A stretch of DNA of 64,000 nucleotides from Oscillospiraceae bacterium (lineage in GTDB: Bacteria; Bacillota; Clostridia; Oscillospirales; Ruminococcaceae): assembly GCA_019423755.1 (NCBI GenBank), contig JAHZAU010000002.1:124001-188000 (forward strand), read 5' to 3'. This document shows positions 31,074 to 39,593 of this stretch, in pieces; the first letter of the stretch is position 1; every line of letters begins with the position of its first letter. A program made the translations under genes and the position numbers. The notes under the pieces were generated by a model. The model was not told the origin of the DNA. It did no database searches and worked only from the letters and a program-made list of their open reading frames with translations.

Positions 31074-32648
31074 ATGCGCAGTGCCGGTATTTTAATGCCC
31101 ATTACCTCCCTGCCTTCCCCTTGGGGGGTGGGCACCATGGGACAGGCCGCCCGGGAATTTCTGCAGTTCCTGCAGGCCGGCGGCCAAACCTACTGGCAGA
31201 TCCTCCCCATCTGCCCCACCAGCTACGGAGATTCCCCCTATCAGTCCTTCTCCTCCTACGCCGGAAACCCTTACCTCATCGACCTGGACGACCTGTGCCG
31301 GGACGGCCTGCTGCTCCGGGAGGAGTACGCGGACCTTTCCTGGGGCGAGGACCCGACCCAGGTGGACTACGGCCTGCTGTACCGGCAGCGTTTCTTCGTC
31401 CTGCAAAAGGCCGTGGCCCGGCTTTCCGACGACCCGGAAGGCGGCTTTGCGCAGTTTTGCCGGGAACAGGAGCGCTGGCTTTCGGACTACGCCTTGTTTA
31501 TGGCGCTGAAAAACCAGCACGGCGGCGTTGCCTGGACCCAATGGCCCGCCCCGCTGCGTAAACGCAGCCCCAAGGCCTTGGACGCCGCCCGCAAAAAGCT
31601 CGGGCGGGAGATCCGCTTCTGGAAAGGCGTCCAGTACCTGTTCTTCACCCAGTGGCGCGCCCTCAAGGAGTTTGCCAAAGGCTGCGGCATCTCCATCATC
31701 GGCGACCTGCCCATCTATGTGGCCGCCGACAGCGCCGACGTCTGGGCCAACCCCAGCCAGTTCCAGCTGGACCGCAACATGTTGCCCACCGAGGTGGCCG
31801 GCTGCCCGCCGGACGGCTTCTCCGCCGACGGCCAGCTTTGGGGCAACCCACTCTTTGACTGGGACGCTATGAAAAAGGACGGCTACCGCTGGTGGCTCGA
31901 CCGCATCGCCTTCCAGTTTACCATCTACGACGTGCTGCGCATCGACCATTTCCGCGGGTTTGACTCCTACTACGCCATCCCCTTCGGCGACACCACCGCC
32001 CGCAACGGCCGCTGGCGCCCCGGCCCGGGCCTTGCCTTCTTCCAGGCTTTGGAGAAGGCCCTGGGCCCCCAGCCCATCATCGCCGAGGACCTGGGCTTCC
32101 TGACCCCCTCGGTGCGCAAGCTGCTGGCGGACACCGGCTTCCCGGGGATGAAGGTGCTGGAATTTGCCTTCGACGCCCGGGACCCGTCCTCCGACTACCT
32201 GCCCCACACCTACCCCCGCCGCTGTGTGGTTTACACCGGTACCCACGACAACGACACCATCCAGGGCTGGATGAAGACCGCCGCCAAGGCGGATGTGGCC
32301 CGCGCCAAGGCTTATCTGCGCCTCAACGCCCGAGAGGGCTACCACTGGGGCATGATGCGCGGCGCCTGGGCCAGCGTGGCCGACCTGGCCATTATGCAGA
32401 TGCAGGACCTGCTGGGCCTGGGGAGCGAAGGGCGGATCAACATCCCCTCCACCCTGGGCGGCAACTGGACCTGGCGCTGCCTGCCCGGCGTCTTTACCCC
32501 GCAGCTGGCCCGCCGCCTGTGCCGGGATATGGACCTCTATGACCGCCTGCCCGCCGGGGCCCGCACCGCTTCCAAAAAGGCCAAAGCGCCCCAGAACGTC
32601 CCGGCTCCTGCCGAGGAGCCTGCCACTTCCAAGGAGGGAGCCGAATGA
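31074..32648 (+). CDS. malQ: 4-alpha-glucanotransferase (amylomaltase)
   Basis: Transfers maltodextrin segments, producing glucose and longer chains for the phosphorylase encoded next. 524 residues, GH77. Motifs include LPICPTSYGDSPYQSFSSYAGNPYLIDL near the N-terminus, the nucleophile region RIDHFRGF, the acid/base IIAEDLGFL and GTHDNDT. The last about 30 residues are an Ala/Pro/Lys/Glu-rich tail (ASKKAKAPQNVPAPAEEP) unlike the compact family end, probably disordered. Its TGA overlaps the ATG of glgP by 4 nt, implying coupling. Confidence 0.95.
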   Translation: MRSAGILMPITSLPSPWGVGTMGQAAREFLQFLQAGGQTYWQILPICPTSYGDSPYQSFSSYAGNPYLIDLDDLCRDGLLLREEYADLSWGEDPTQVDYGLLYRQRFFVLQKAVARLSDDPEGGFAQFCREQERWLSDYALFMALKNQHGGVAWTQWPAPLRKRSPKALDAARKKLGREIRFWKGVQYLFFTQWRALKEFAKGCGISIIGDLPIYVAADSADVWANPSQFQLDRNMLPTEVAGCPPDGFSADGQLWGNPLFDWDAMKKDGYRWWLDRIAFQFTIYDVLRIDHFRGFDSYYAIPFGDTTARNGRWRPGPGLAFFQALEKALGPQPIIAEDLGFLTPSVRKLLADTGFPGMKVLEFAFDARDPSSDYLPHTYPRRCVVYTGTHDNDTIQGWMKTAAKADVARAKAYLRLNAREGYHWGMMRGAWASVADLAIMQMQDLLGLGSEGRINIPSTLGGNWTWRCLPGVFTPQLARRLCRDMDLYDRLPAGARTASKKAKAPQNVPAPAEEPATSKEGAE

Positions 32649-34906
32649 TGAATTTCTCGAACCTGTTGGAAAACACCCTGTCCCAGCGCGGTCTGGACCT
32701 GGACCGCTGCTCCGACCAGCAGCTGCTGTTTGCCATGCTGGCTGCGGTGCAGCAGTATGAGGGCCAGCTGCCCCCAGCTTCCGGCCCGCGCAAGCTGTAC
32801 TACTTCTCCGCCGAGTTTCTGGTGGGGCGGCTGCTCCGGGCAAACCTGATCAACCTGGGGCTCTGCAAAGAGGCCGAAGACCTCCTGGCCGCCCACGGCC
32901 GCAGCCTCGCTCAGGTGGAGGACTGCGAGCCGGAGCCTTCCCTGGGCAACGGCGGCTTGGGACGGCTGGCCGCCTGCTTCCTGGACTCCATCGCCTCCCT
33001 GGGCCTGCCGGGGGACGGCGTGGGCCTTTGCTACCACTACGGCCTCTTCCGCCAGAAATTTGCCCAAAACCGCCAGACCGAGCAGCCCGACCCCTGGCTT
33101 TGTGCGGACAGCTGGCTTTCGGACACCGGCTTTACCGCCACCGTGCCCTTTGACGGCTTCTCGCTGACCGCCCGCTGCTACGATCTGCTGGTCCCCGGTT
33201 ACCAAAACGGCGTCTGCAACCGGCTGCACCTGTTTGACGTAGAAGCCCCCGCCGATGCCCCCCAAAGCGGCATCGACTTTGACAAGACCGACATCCCCCA
33301 CCAGCTGACCTCCTTCCTCTACCCCGACGACAGCGACAAGGAAGGCCGTCTGCTGCGGGTCTATCAGCAATACTTCATGGTATCCGCCGGCGCCCAGCTG
33401 ATCCTCCACGAGCTGCAGCAGCGGGGTTACTCCCTGCAGGAGCTGGACCGTCATGTGGTGGTCCACATCAACGACACCCACCCCTCCATGGTCATCCCGG
33501 AGCTGATCCGCCTGCTTATGGAGCGCGGCGTGGACCTGGAACGCGCCATCTACCTGGTGGAGCGCACCTGCGCCTACACCAACCACACCATCCTTTCCGA
33601 GGCGCTGGAAAAATGGCCGGACGCCTACCTGGAACAGGTGGCCCCCCAGCTGCTGCCCATCATCCGGGAGCTGGACAAACGCGCCCGCCTGCGCTGCCCC
33701 AAGCCAGAGCTGGCTATCTGGGACGACAAGGACGTCATCCACATGGCCCATATGGATATCCACTACTCCTTCTCGGTCAACGGCGTGGCCGACCTGCATA
33801 CCCAGATCCTCAAGGACACCGAGCTGCACCCCTTCTACACCCTCTACCCCAAGAAGTTCAACAACAAGACAAACGGCATCACCTTCCGCCGCTGGCTCAT
33901 GGGCTGTGACCCGGCCCTTTCCCAGCTGATCACCGAAACCATCGGGGACGGCTGGACCCGGGACGCCGACCAGCTTTCCCGCCTGCTGGAACACCAGGAG
34001 GACGAGATCTTCCTTTCCCGCCTGCTGGCCGTCAAGCAGCAGAACAAGGCCGCCCTGGCCCAGTGGCTGCAGCAGAAGCAGGGCGTCACCGTGGACCCGG
34101 AGTCGGTGTTTGACATCCAGATCAAGCGCCTGCACCAGTACAAACGCCAGCAGATGAACGCCCTTTACGCCATCTGGAAGTACCGCCAGATTAAAGCCGG
34201 ACACCTGCCGCCCCGGCCCATCACCATGATCTGGGGCGCCAAGGCCGCCCCGGCCTACACCCTGGCCAAGGACACCATCCACCTGATCCTCTGCCTCAAG
34301 CAGATCATCGAGTCCGACCCGGAGGTCTCCCCCTGGCTGAAGATCGTCATGGTGGAAAACTACAACGTCTCCGCCGCCGAGGTGCTGGTCCCCGCCTGCG
34401 ACATCTCCGAGCAGATCTCCCTGGCCTCCAAGGAAGCCAGCGGCACCGGCAACATGAAGTTCATGGCCAATGGCGCTGTGACCCTGGGCACCCTGGACGG
34501 CGCCAACGTGGAGATCGCCGACCTGGTGGGCGAGGAGAACATCTACCTCTTCGGCCGCCATTCCGACGAGGTCATCGCCCTTTACCAGGAGGAATCCTAC
34601 CGCAGCAGCGACTACTGGCAGAAACCGGAGATCGAGCCGCTGGTGGACTTCATCCTCAGCCCGCAGATGCTGGCTGTCGGCGACCTGGACTCCCTACTGC
34701 GCCTGTACAAGGACTTTTTGGCCAAGGACTACTTTATGGCCCTGCTGGACCTGGAGGACTACATCGCCGTCAAGGAGCAGTGCCTGACCGATTTCGAGGA
34801 CCGCGACGCCTGGAGCCGCAAGATGCTCACCAATATCGCCCGCTCGGGCTTCTTCTCCTCCGACCGCACCATCCGCCAGTACAACCAGGATATCTGGAAG
34901 CTGTAA
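32645..34906 (+). CDS. glgP: Glycogen/maltodextrin phosphorylase
   Basis: Releases glucose-1-phosphate from alpha-1,4-glucans using phosphate and PLP. 753 residues, the short bacterial form (about 70-100 fewer than the muscle enzyme). The PLP lysine is Lys605 in EASGTGNMKFMANGAVTLGTLDGANVE. Other conserved parts are SLGNGGLGRLAACFLDS and VHINDTHPS. AAGGAGG inside the malQ tail is 7 nt before the ATG. With MalQ it forms a complete cytosolic maltodextrin degradation pair. No glycogen synthesis gene is in view, so dietary maltodextrin or stored glycogen are both possible substrates. Confidence 0.96.
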   Translation: MMNFSNLLENTLSQRGLDLDRCSDQQLLFAMLAAVQQYEGQLPPASGPRKLYYFSAEFLVGRLLRANLINLGLCKEAEDLLAAHGRSLAQVEDCEPEPSLGNGGLGRLAACFLDSIASLGLPGDGVGLCYHYGLFRQKFAQNRQTEQPDPWLCADSWLSDTGFTATVPFDGFSLTARCYDLLVPGYQNGVCNRLHLFDVEAPADAPQSGIDFDKTDIPHQLTSFLYPDDSDKEGRLLRVYQQYFMVSAGAQLILHELQQRGYSLQELDRHVVVHINDTHPSMVIPELIRLLMERGVDLERAIYLVERTCAYTNHTILSEALEKWPDAYLEQVAPQLLPIIRELDKRARLRCPKPELAIWDDKDVIHMAHMDIHYSFSVNGVADLHTQILKDTELHPFYTLYPKKFNNKTNGITFRRWLMGCDPALSQLITETIGDGWTRDADQLSRLLEHQEDEIFLSRLLAVKQQNKAALAQWLQQKQGVTVDPESVFDIQIKRLHQYKRQQMNALYAIWKYRQIKAGHLPPRPITMIWGAKAAPAYTLAKDTIHLILCLKQIIESDPEVSPWLKIVMVENYNVSAAEVLVPACDISEQISLASKEASGTGNMKFMANGAVTLGTLDGANVEIADLVGEENIYLFGRHSDEVIALYQEESYRSSDYWQKPEIEPLVDFILSPQMLAVGDLDSLLRLYKDFLAKDYFMALLDLEDYIAVKEQCLTDFEDRDAWSRKMLTNIARSGFFSSDRTIRQYNQDIWKL

Positions 34907-34910
34907 AACA

Positions 34911-34956
34911 AAAAGACCCCCGGGCCGCCTGCCAAAGGGCCGCTCGGGGGTTTTCT
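34911..34956 (+). terminator. Terminator of malQ-glgP
   Basis: CCCCCG/CGGGGG outer stem enclosing an inner GGCC-type hairpin, followed by TTTTCTT, 5 nt after the glgP stop. Confidence 0.85.
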
Positions 34957-34964
34957 TCGACGCA

Positions 34965-35000
34965 AAACGGGCCTGGGACCATGTGGTCCCAGGCCCGTTT
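34965..35000. terminator. Bidirectional terminator before the BMP lipoprotein gene
   Basis: Perfect 16-bp stem (AAACGGGCCTGGGACC with its complement) around ATGT. On the minus strand it ends in TTTT, 37 nt after the stop of the convergent lipoprotein gene. Confidence 0.92.
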
Positions 35001-35036
35001 GTTATGCCGTCATCCGGCAATGCGATTCGTTATCGA

Positions 35037-36206
35037 TTACTCAACGAACTCGATGGAAACCAGCTCCACGGGAACGTCGGTCACGTTCTCAGCGGTAGCA
35101 TCGGTAGCCAGGTTGGAAGCAACACCGTCGGTGTCGTTAGCCAGTTTTTCCAGCAGAGCGTTGTACTCTTCCTCGGTGAAGTTCTGCCATTTGGAGGTAG
35201 CCATAGGCAGGCCGACGCAGTTTTCTGCAGCGCCCAGGGTCACGTTCTGGCCGCCCTGGAAGGTACCGTCGTAGTAAGCAGCAACAGCGTCATAAACGGA
35301 GTTGCCCAGCTCCTTCATAGCGGAGGAGATAACGGTATCGGACTCACCAGACTGGTCAACGTCTACGCCGATGACCTTACCGCCAGCGCTTTCTGCAGCG
35401 GTCATAACGGAGTTGCCTGCACCGCCGGCGCTAGCGAAGATGACTTCGGTGCCGGACTGATACCAAGCAGCAGCCTCGGTCTGATACTCGGGAGCGGGGT
35501 TGAAGCCGCCCAGGTATTTGTACTTGATGGTAACGTCACCCTGGTTGAGGCCCAGTTCTTTGGCAGCAGCGTCTGCGCCCTGAACATAGCCGTAACCGTA
35601 ACGGATAACAGCGGGAACAGCGATACCGCCCATGAAGCCCAGGTTGCGGTAGCCGTCCTTTACAGCAGCGTAACCGGCCAGGTAGCCGACCTGCTGCTCG
35701 GAGTATTTGATAGCGTAGGTGTTTTCAGCGGTCTTTTCATTGCCCGCACCGTCGTTGGGGTAACCATCTACCAGGACGAATTTCACATCCGGGTGCAGGT
35801 CCTGTGCCTGGTAAACAGCAGGCTCGAACAGGTAGCCGGGGCAAACGACCAGTTTGGCGCCGCCGGCAACAGCCAGCTCGATGGCAGACAGGTAAGCATC
35901 GGTGGTCTGCTCAGCGGGTTTGTAGTATTTGTGGGAGATGTTGTTTTCCTCGGCGTACTTTTTGAGGCCTTCCCAGGAGCCCTGGTTGAAGGATTTGTCG
36001 TCGATGGTACCAACGTCGGTGATCAGTGCCAGCTCGTATTTGCCGTCCTCGCTGGAAGCAGTCTCTTCTTTGGCTTCTTCTGCGGGGGCCTCGGTGGTAG
36101 TCTGGTCACCTTCTGCTGCCGGCTCTTCCGCGGGAGCGGACGATCCACAGGCGGCGAAGGAAAGCACCATAGCTGCGGAAAGCAGCATAGCCAGGATCTT
36201 TTTCAT
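35037..36206 (-). CDS. BMP-family lipoprotein (nucleoside-type substrate-binding protein)
   Basis: 389-residue surface lipoprotein: signal peptide MKKILAMLLSAAMVLSFAAC (lipid Cys20), a 30-residue Thr/Glu/Ala-rich linker, then a BmpA/Med-type domain of the periplasmic-binding-protein I fold. Hallmarks are LITDVGTIDDKSFNQGSWEGL, AKLVVCPGYLF, KYSEQQVGYLAGYAAV, LGFMGGIAVPAVIRYGYGYVQGA and VIGVDVDQSGESDTVISSAMK. Relatives bind purine nucleosides or autoinducer-2-like ligands. The usual ATPase and two permease genes are absent, so it is an orphan here. AGGAGG precedes the ATG. It is expressed from a promoter with an unusually long structured leader. Confidence 0.92.
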   Translation of the reverse strand: MKKILAMLLSAAMVLSFAACGSSAPAEEPAAEGDQTTTEAPAEEAKEETASSEDGKYELALITDVGTIDDKSFNQGSWEGLKKYAEENNISHKYYKPAEQTTDAYLSAIELAVAGGAKLVVCPGYLFEPAVYQAQDLHPDVKFVLVDGYPNDGAGNEKTAENTYAIKYSEQQVGYLAGYAAVKDGYRNLGFMGGIAVPAVIRYGYGYVQGADAAAKELGLNQGDVTIKYKYLGGFNPAPEYQTEAAAWYQSGTEVIFASAGGAGNSVMTAAESAGGKVIGVDVDQSGESDTVISSAMKELGNSVYDAVAAYYDGTFQGGQNVTLGAAENCVGLPMATSKWQNFTEEEYNALLEKLANDTDGVASNLATDATAENVTDVPVELVSIEFVE

Positions 36207-36378
36207 CTTTCGTTCCTCCTAAAACTCTCTGCTCCCAACACAAGGGGAGCAACGTCTTCGTCCGACCTATAAAAGCACCGTCCACAATCTCGCAGAATGC
36301 AATCACGGGAAACGGTGCCTGTCATAGTGTCGATCCGGTTGTTCGGAATGAGCCCGGGCATGCCCTGCCCGCAAGCTC
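36207..36378 (-). promoter_or_regulatory. Long structured 5' leader of the BMP lipoprotein mRNA
   Basis: About 172 nt separate the predicted transcription start from the ATG. On the minus strand I can fold: UGAGC-uug-CGGGCA / UGCCCG-g-GCUCA at the 5' end; UCCG/CGGA; a 7-bp stem GCACCGU/ACGGUGC (36312-36318 with 36275-36281) followed by UUUU; and GCUCCC/GGGAGC (36245-36250 with 36231-36236) just before the AGGAGG. This looks like a cis-regulatory RNA. It does not match a purine, TPP, SAM or lysine riboswitch that I know. Confidence 0.45.
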
Positions 36379-36384
36379 ACCTTT

Positions 36385-36413
36385 ATCATAGCTGTTTTAA
36401 CCTTATTTTTCAA
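36385..36413 (-). promoter_or_regulatory. Promoter of the BMP lipoprotein gene
   Basis: Minus-strand TTGAAA and TATGAT with a 17-nt spacer. The 415-nt gene-free stretch 36207-36621 holds this promoter, the leader and the downstream terminator of the M20 gene; the remainder is AT-rich without recognisable features. Confidence 0.7.
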
Positions 36414-36562
36414 GGAGTTTTATTTACAAACCGATAACAATCCCGTGAACAATCTTTTACTTTCGTTTCTATTTTAACTAAAATATTCCCCCTTTGCCGC
36501 TTTATTCTGTCAAAATCAGCAGAGACAACCTGCCAAAACCGCCGGTTTGCCTCACTTTGGCG

Positions 36563-36605
36563 CAAAAATGCCCCCTCCCAAAAGCCCGCTTGGGCCAGGA
36601 GGGGG
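36563..36605 (-). terminator. Terminator of the amino-acid ABC / M20 operon
   Basis: CCCCCTCC pairs with GGAGGGGG (36598-36605 with 36571-36578) enclosing a GCCC/GGGC hairpin; CAUUUUU follows on the minus strand, 17 nt after the M20 stop. Confidence 0.88.
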
Positions 36606-36621
36606 TATTTGGATTTTCGAG

Positions 36622-38070
36622 TTACATCTGGCCGCCCACTACGGTGGGGACGGCGTCTGCGGGCACCGGGCAGGTATAGCCTGCGGCGGCGCGTTTTGCA
36701 AATTCTTCTTTTGCCTGCTGCAGCAGAGAAGGATTTTCGTACAGGTCGATGGCTGCGGCAGCCAGCACCTTACCGGCGGTGAGCAGGCCCTTGTGGCCGA
36801 TGGAGGTCTTGCCGGAGGAGACGTTCTGCCAGCTGTGTCCAGGGGCCTTGGAGGGGAAGGTCACCACGTTGATCTGCGCGGTGGGTACCAGCCAGCTGAC
36901 GTCGCCCACATCGGTGGAGCCCATGCGCTGGCGGGTGCTGAAGTGGTAGGGGATGAGGAAGTCGTTGAGCGGCAGGGTGCCGTTTTCGCTCTGTTCCGCT
37001 ACCCACTGGGCGATCTCCTCGTCCTCCTGGCAGGCGGCGCCGGGCAGGGCGGGATTGGGCATTTCATAAGAAGCCACGATCTGCTTGGCGTATTCTACCT
37101 CTTCCGGTGTATGGGCCGGCACGCCCACCTGCTCAAAGTTCTTCCAAAGCAGCTGTTCCAGCGTCTTGTTGGGGACGGTGTTGGAGCAGCCGTCGATGAA
37201 GCGCTTGGTCAGGGTGGTCTCGGTCATAAGGGCCGCGCCCTGGGCGATCTTGTCCACCCGGGCCTGCAGGGCCAGGGCGTCCTTCACCAGCTCAGAACGC
37301 ACCATGTACAGCACCTGAGCGTGGGGCTGCACCACGTTGGGGGAGTTGCCGCCGGCGTCGGTGATGGCGTAATGGATCCGGGCGGCGTCGGGCATATGCT
37401 CCCGCAGGAACTGCACGCCCAGGTTCATCAGCTCCACCCCGTCCAGGGCGGAACGTCCCAGCTCCGGGTCTCCGGCGGCGTGGGAGGCGATACCGGTGAA
37501 CTTATATTCGGTCTGGATGCAGGAGTTGCAGCTGCCGGAGGTCACCTGGTTCACGTCGTCCGGGTGCCAGGTCAGCGCCGCGTCCAGCTGCTTCCACAGG
37601 CCGTCCCTAGCCATGAAAGCCTTGGCCGCGCCGCCCTCCTCGCCGGGGCAGCCGAAGAAGATAACGGTGCCGCTGCCGGCGTCTTGCAGGTACTGCTTCA
37701 CCGCAAAGGCCGCAGCCAGAGAGCCTGCGCCCAGCATATTGTGGCCGCAGCCGTGGCCGCTGCCGCCGGGTACCAGCTCCTTGCGGCAGGTGGCCCCACC
37801 CTCCTGGGAGAGGCCGGACAAAGCGTCATACTCGGCCAGGATGCCGATGACCGGGCTGCCCTGGCCATAGGTGGCGGTGAAGGCGGTGTCGATGCCCGCT
37901 ACCGGGGTCTGGACGGTGAAGCCTTCCTTCTCCAGCACCTGGCAGTAGAGGGCTGCGGACTGATGCTCCATAAGGGAAAGCTCCGCAAATTCCCAAACCT
38001 TGTCCGACACCTGGGTGAAGATCTCCTGGTGGGCGTCGATATAATCCAGATACGCTTGTTTCTCCTGCAT
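36622..38070 (-). CDS. M20 family amidohydrolase (AbgB-like)
   Basis: 482-residue metallo-amidohydrolase of the M20D branch related to AbgB, which cleaves p-aminobenzoyl-glutamate, and to other aminoacyl/aminobenzoyl hydrolases. Features: ILAEYDALSGL, GSGHGCGHNMLGAGSL (metal ligands), FFGCPGEEGGAAKAFM (catalytic Glu), a dimerisation domain starting at KFTGIASHAAGDPELGRSALDG, and STDVGDVSW. The start MQEKQAYLDYI has GAGGAG 6 nt upstream. It is the last gene of the importer operon (58 nt after the ATPase), so its substrate is probably an amidated or acylated amino acid brought in by that importer. Confidence 0.88.
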   Translation of the reverse strand: MQEKQAYLDYIDAHQEIFTQVSDKVWEFAELSLMEHQSAALYCQVLEKEGFTVQTPVAGIDTAFTATYGQGSPVIGILAEYDALSGLSQEGGATCRKELVPGGSGHGCGHNMLGAGSLAAAFAVKQYLQDAGSGTVIFFGCPGEEGGAAKAFMARDGLWKQLDAALTWHPDDVNQVTSGSCNSCIQTEYKFTGIASHAAGDPELGRSALDGVELMNLGVQFLREHMPDAARIHYAITDAGGNSPNVVQPHAQVLYMVRSELVKDALALQARVDKIAQGAALMTETTLTKRFIDGCSNTVPNKTLEQLLWKNFEQVGVPAHTPEEVEYAKQIVASYEMPNPALPGAACQEDEEIAQWVAEQSENGTLPLNDFLIPYHFSTRQRMGSTDVGDVSWLVPTAQINVVTFPSKAPGHSWQNVSSGKTSIGHKGLLTAGKVLAAAAIDLYENPSLLQQAKEEFAKRAAAGYTCPVPADAVPTVVGGQM

Positions 38071-38128
38071 GATGTTCTCCTCTTTTCTGCCGCCGGGCCG
38101 CGTGCCCGGGTCCGATGATCTAGTCAAA

Positions 38129-38872
38129 CTAATATAATACCTTGCTCAAAAATTCCTGGGTACGGGGGTTCTGCGGGTGGGAGAAGATCTCCTCGGGGGT
38201 GCCTTTTTCCGCCAGCACGCCGCCGTCCATGAAGAACACCCGGTCGGAAACCTCACGGGCAAAGCCCATTTCGTGGGTGACGATGACGGTGGTCATCCCG
38301 TCCTTGACCAGGCCCTTGATAACCTGCAGCACCTCGCCGACCATCTCCGGGTCCAGGGCGGAGGTGGGCTCGTCAAAGAGCATGACGTCCGGCTCCATGG
38401 CCAGCGCACGCACGATGGCAAGACGCTGTTTCTGTCCGCCGGAAAGGCGCTGGGGATACTCGTCGAATTTTTCTGCCAGGCCGACCCGCGCCAGCAGCGC
38501 CTGGGCCTGGTCCTTGGCCTCGGCCGGTTTGCGCTTGCCCAGCAGCACCGGCGCCATCATGACATTTTCGCCCACCGTCATGTGGGGGAAGACGTTAAAA
38601 TGCTGGAACACCATGCCCATCTTCTGACGGTGCAGGTCGATGTTCACCCCTTTGGCGGTGATGTCCACCCCTTCAAAGAGGATCTGCCCCTGGTCGGGGG
38701 TCTCCAGCAGGTTGAGGCACCGCAGGAAGGTGGATTTTCCGCCGCCGGACGGGCCGATGATGGAGACCACCTCTCCTTTCTGGATGTGTTCGCTGACCCC
38801 CTGCAGCACGTGCAGGTCGCCAAAGCTTTTATGTAGATCGAAAACCTGGATCAGGTCGTCTTGCTTAATCAC
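38129..38872 (-). CDS. Polar amino acid ABC transporter ATP-binding protein
   Basis: 247-residue GlnQ/ArtP-type ATPase. Walker A GPSGGGKST, Q-loop VFQHFNVFPHMT, signature LSGGQKQRLAI, Walker B VMLFDEPTSALDP, H-loop VIVTHEMGFARE. It starts at GTG 38872 with AAGGAG 11 nt upstream and overlaps the end of the permease gene by 8 nt, a tight coupling. With the permease and lipoprotein upstream it forms a complete PAAT importer. Confidence 0.95.
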   Translation of the reverse strand: MIKQDDLIQVFDLHKSFGDLHVLQGVSEHIQKGEVVSIIGPSGGGKSTFLRCLNLLETPDQGQILFEGVDITAKGVNIDLHRQKMGMVFQHFNVFPHMTVGENVMMAPVLLGKRKPAEAKDQAQALLARVGLAEKFDEYPQRLSGGQKQRLAIVRALAMEPDVMLFDEPTSALDPEMVGEVLQVIKGLVKDGMTTVIVTHEMGFAREVSDRVFFMDGGVLAEKGTPEEIFSHPQNPRTQEFLSKVLY

Positions 38873-39554
38873 TGGTGTGCAGTCTCCTTTCCAGAACGGC
38901 GATGCCCTTCGAGAGGGTGAAGGTGAGGAAGAAGTAGATGATGCCGATGATGATCAGCGGCTCGATGCTCAGGAAAACGGCGCCGCTGATGGTCTTGTAC
39001 TGGGTCATCAGGTCCCCGACGAAGAAGGTGGATACCAGGGAGGTCTCCTTGATGACCGAAACGAACTCGTTGCACAGAGCCGGCAGGATGTTTTTGATGG
39101 CCTGGGGGAAGACCACCTTCTGCAGGGTCTGGCGGGCGTTGAGGCCCAGGGAACGGGCGGCCTCGGTCTGGCCCTTATCCACGGCGCGGATACCAGCACG
39201 GATGATCTCCGCCACGTAGGCGCCGGAGTTGAGGCAGAGGGCCAGCAAACAGGAAAGCACCTTGCCGGTCTGCAGAGCCGGGATGAGCATGGGCAGCAGG
39301 AAGTAGAACAGATACAGCTGAAGCAGCAGCGGGGTGCCGCGGATGATCTCCACATAAGCGGTAGCGATGGCGCTCAGCGGGTGTACCGAGCCGATCTTCC
39401 ACTTGCTCAGCCGCATGAGAGCCAGCAGAGAACCCAGCACCACGCCCATGGCCACGGTGATGGCGCTGTACAGCAGGGTGTTTGCCGTACCTTCCACAAA
39501 CAGGCCCCAATACCGTCCCAGGATGCGGCCCATATTTTCCACTAAAACCAACAA
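38865..39554 (-). CDS. Polar amino acid ABC transporter permease
   Basis: 229-residue HisM/GlnP-type permease with about five membrane helices; EAA loop GQTEAARSLGLNARQTLQKVVFPQAI and the helix segment EIIRGTPLLLQLYLFYFLLP are diagnostic. The start codon is TTG with AGGAGG 7 nt upstream (next codon is also TTG). Only one permease gene is present, so it probably acts as a homodimer. Confidence 0.94.
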   Translation of the reverse strand: MLVLVENMGRILGRYWGLFVEGTANTLLYSAITVAMGVVLGSLLALMRLSKWKIGSVHPLSAIATAYVEIIRGTPLLLQLYLFYFLLPMLIPALQTGKVLSCLLALCLNSGAYVAEIIRAGIRAVDKGQTEAARSLGLNARQTLQKVVFPQAIKNILPALCNEFVSVIKETSLVSTFFVGDLMTQYKTISGAVFLSIEPLIIIGIIYFFLTFTLSKGIAVLERRLHTSD

Positions 39555-39593
39555 GATGATTCCTCCTCTATGGCTGCTTTGGCGCCGGGCAGA

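Noticed and set aside
36207..36378. Purine riboswitch in front of the BMP lipoprotein gene
   Set aside because: The conserved junction and loop sequences of guanine/adenine aptamers are absent, although the nucleoside-type lipoprotein made it attractive.
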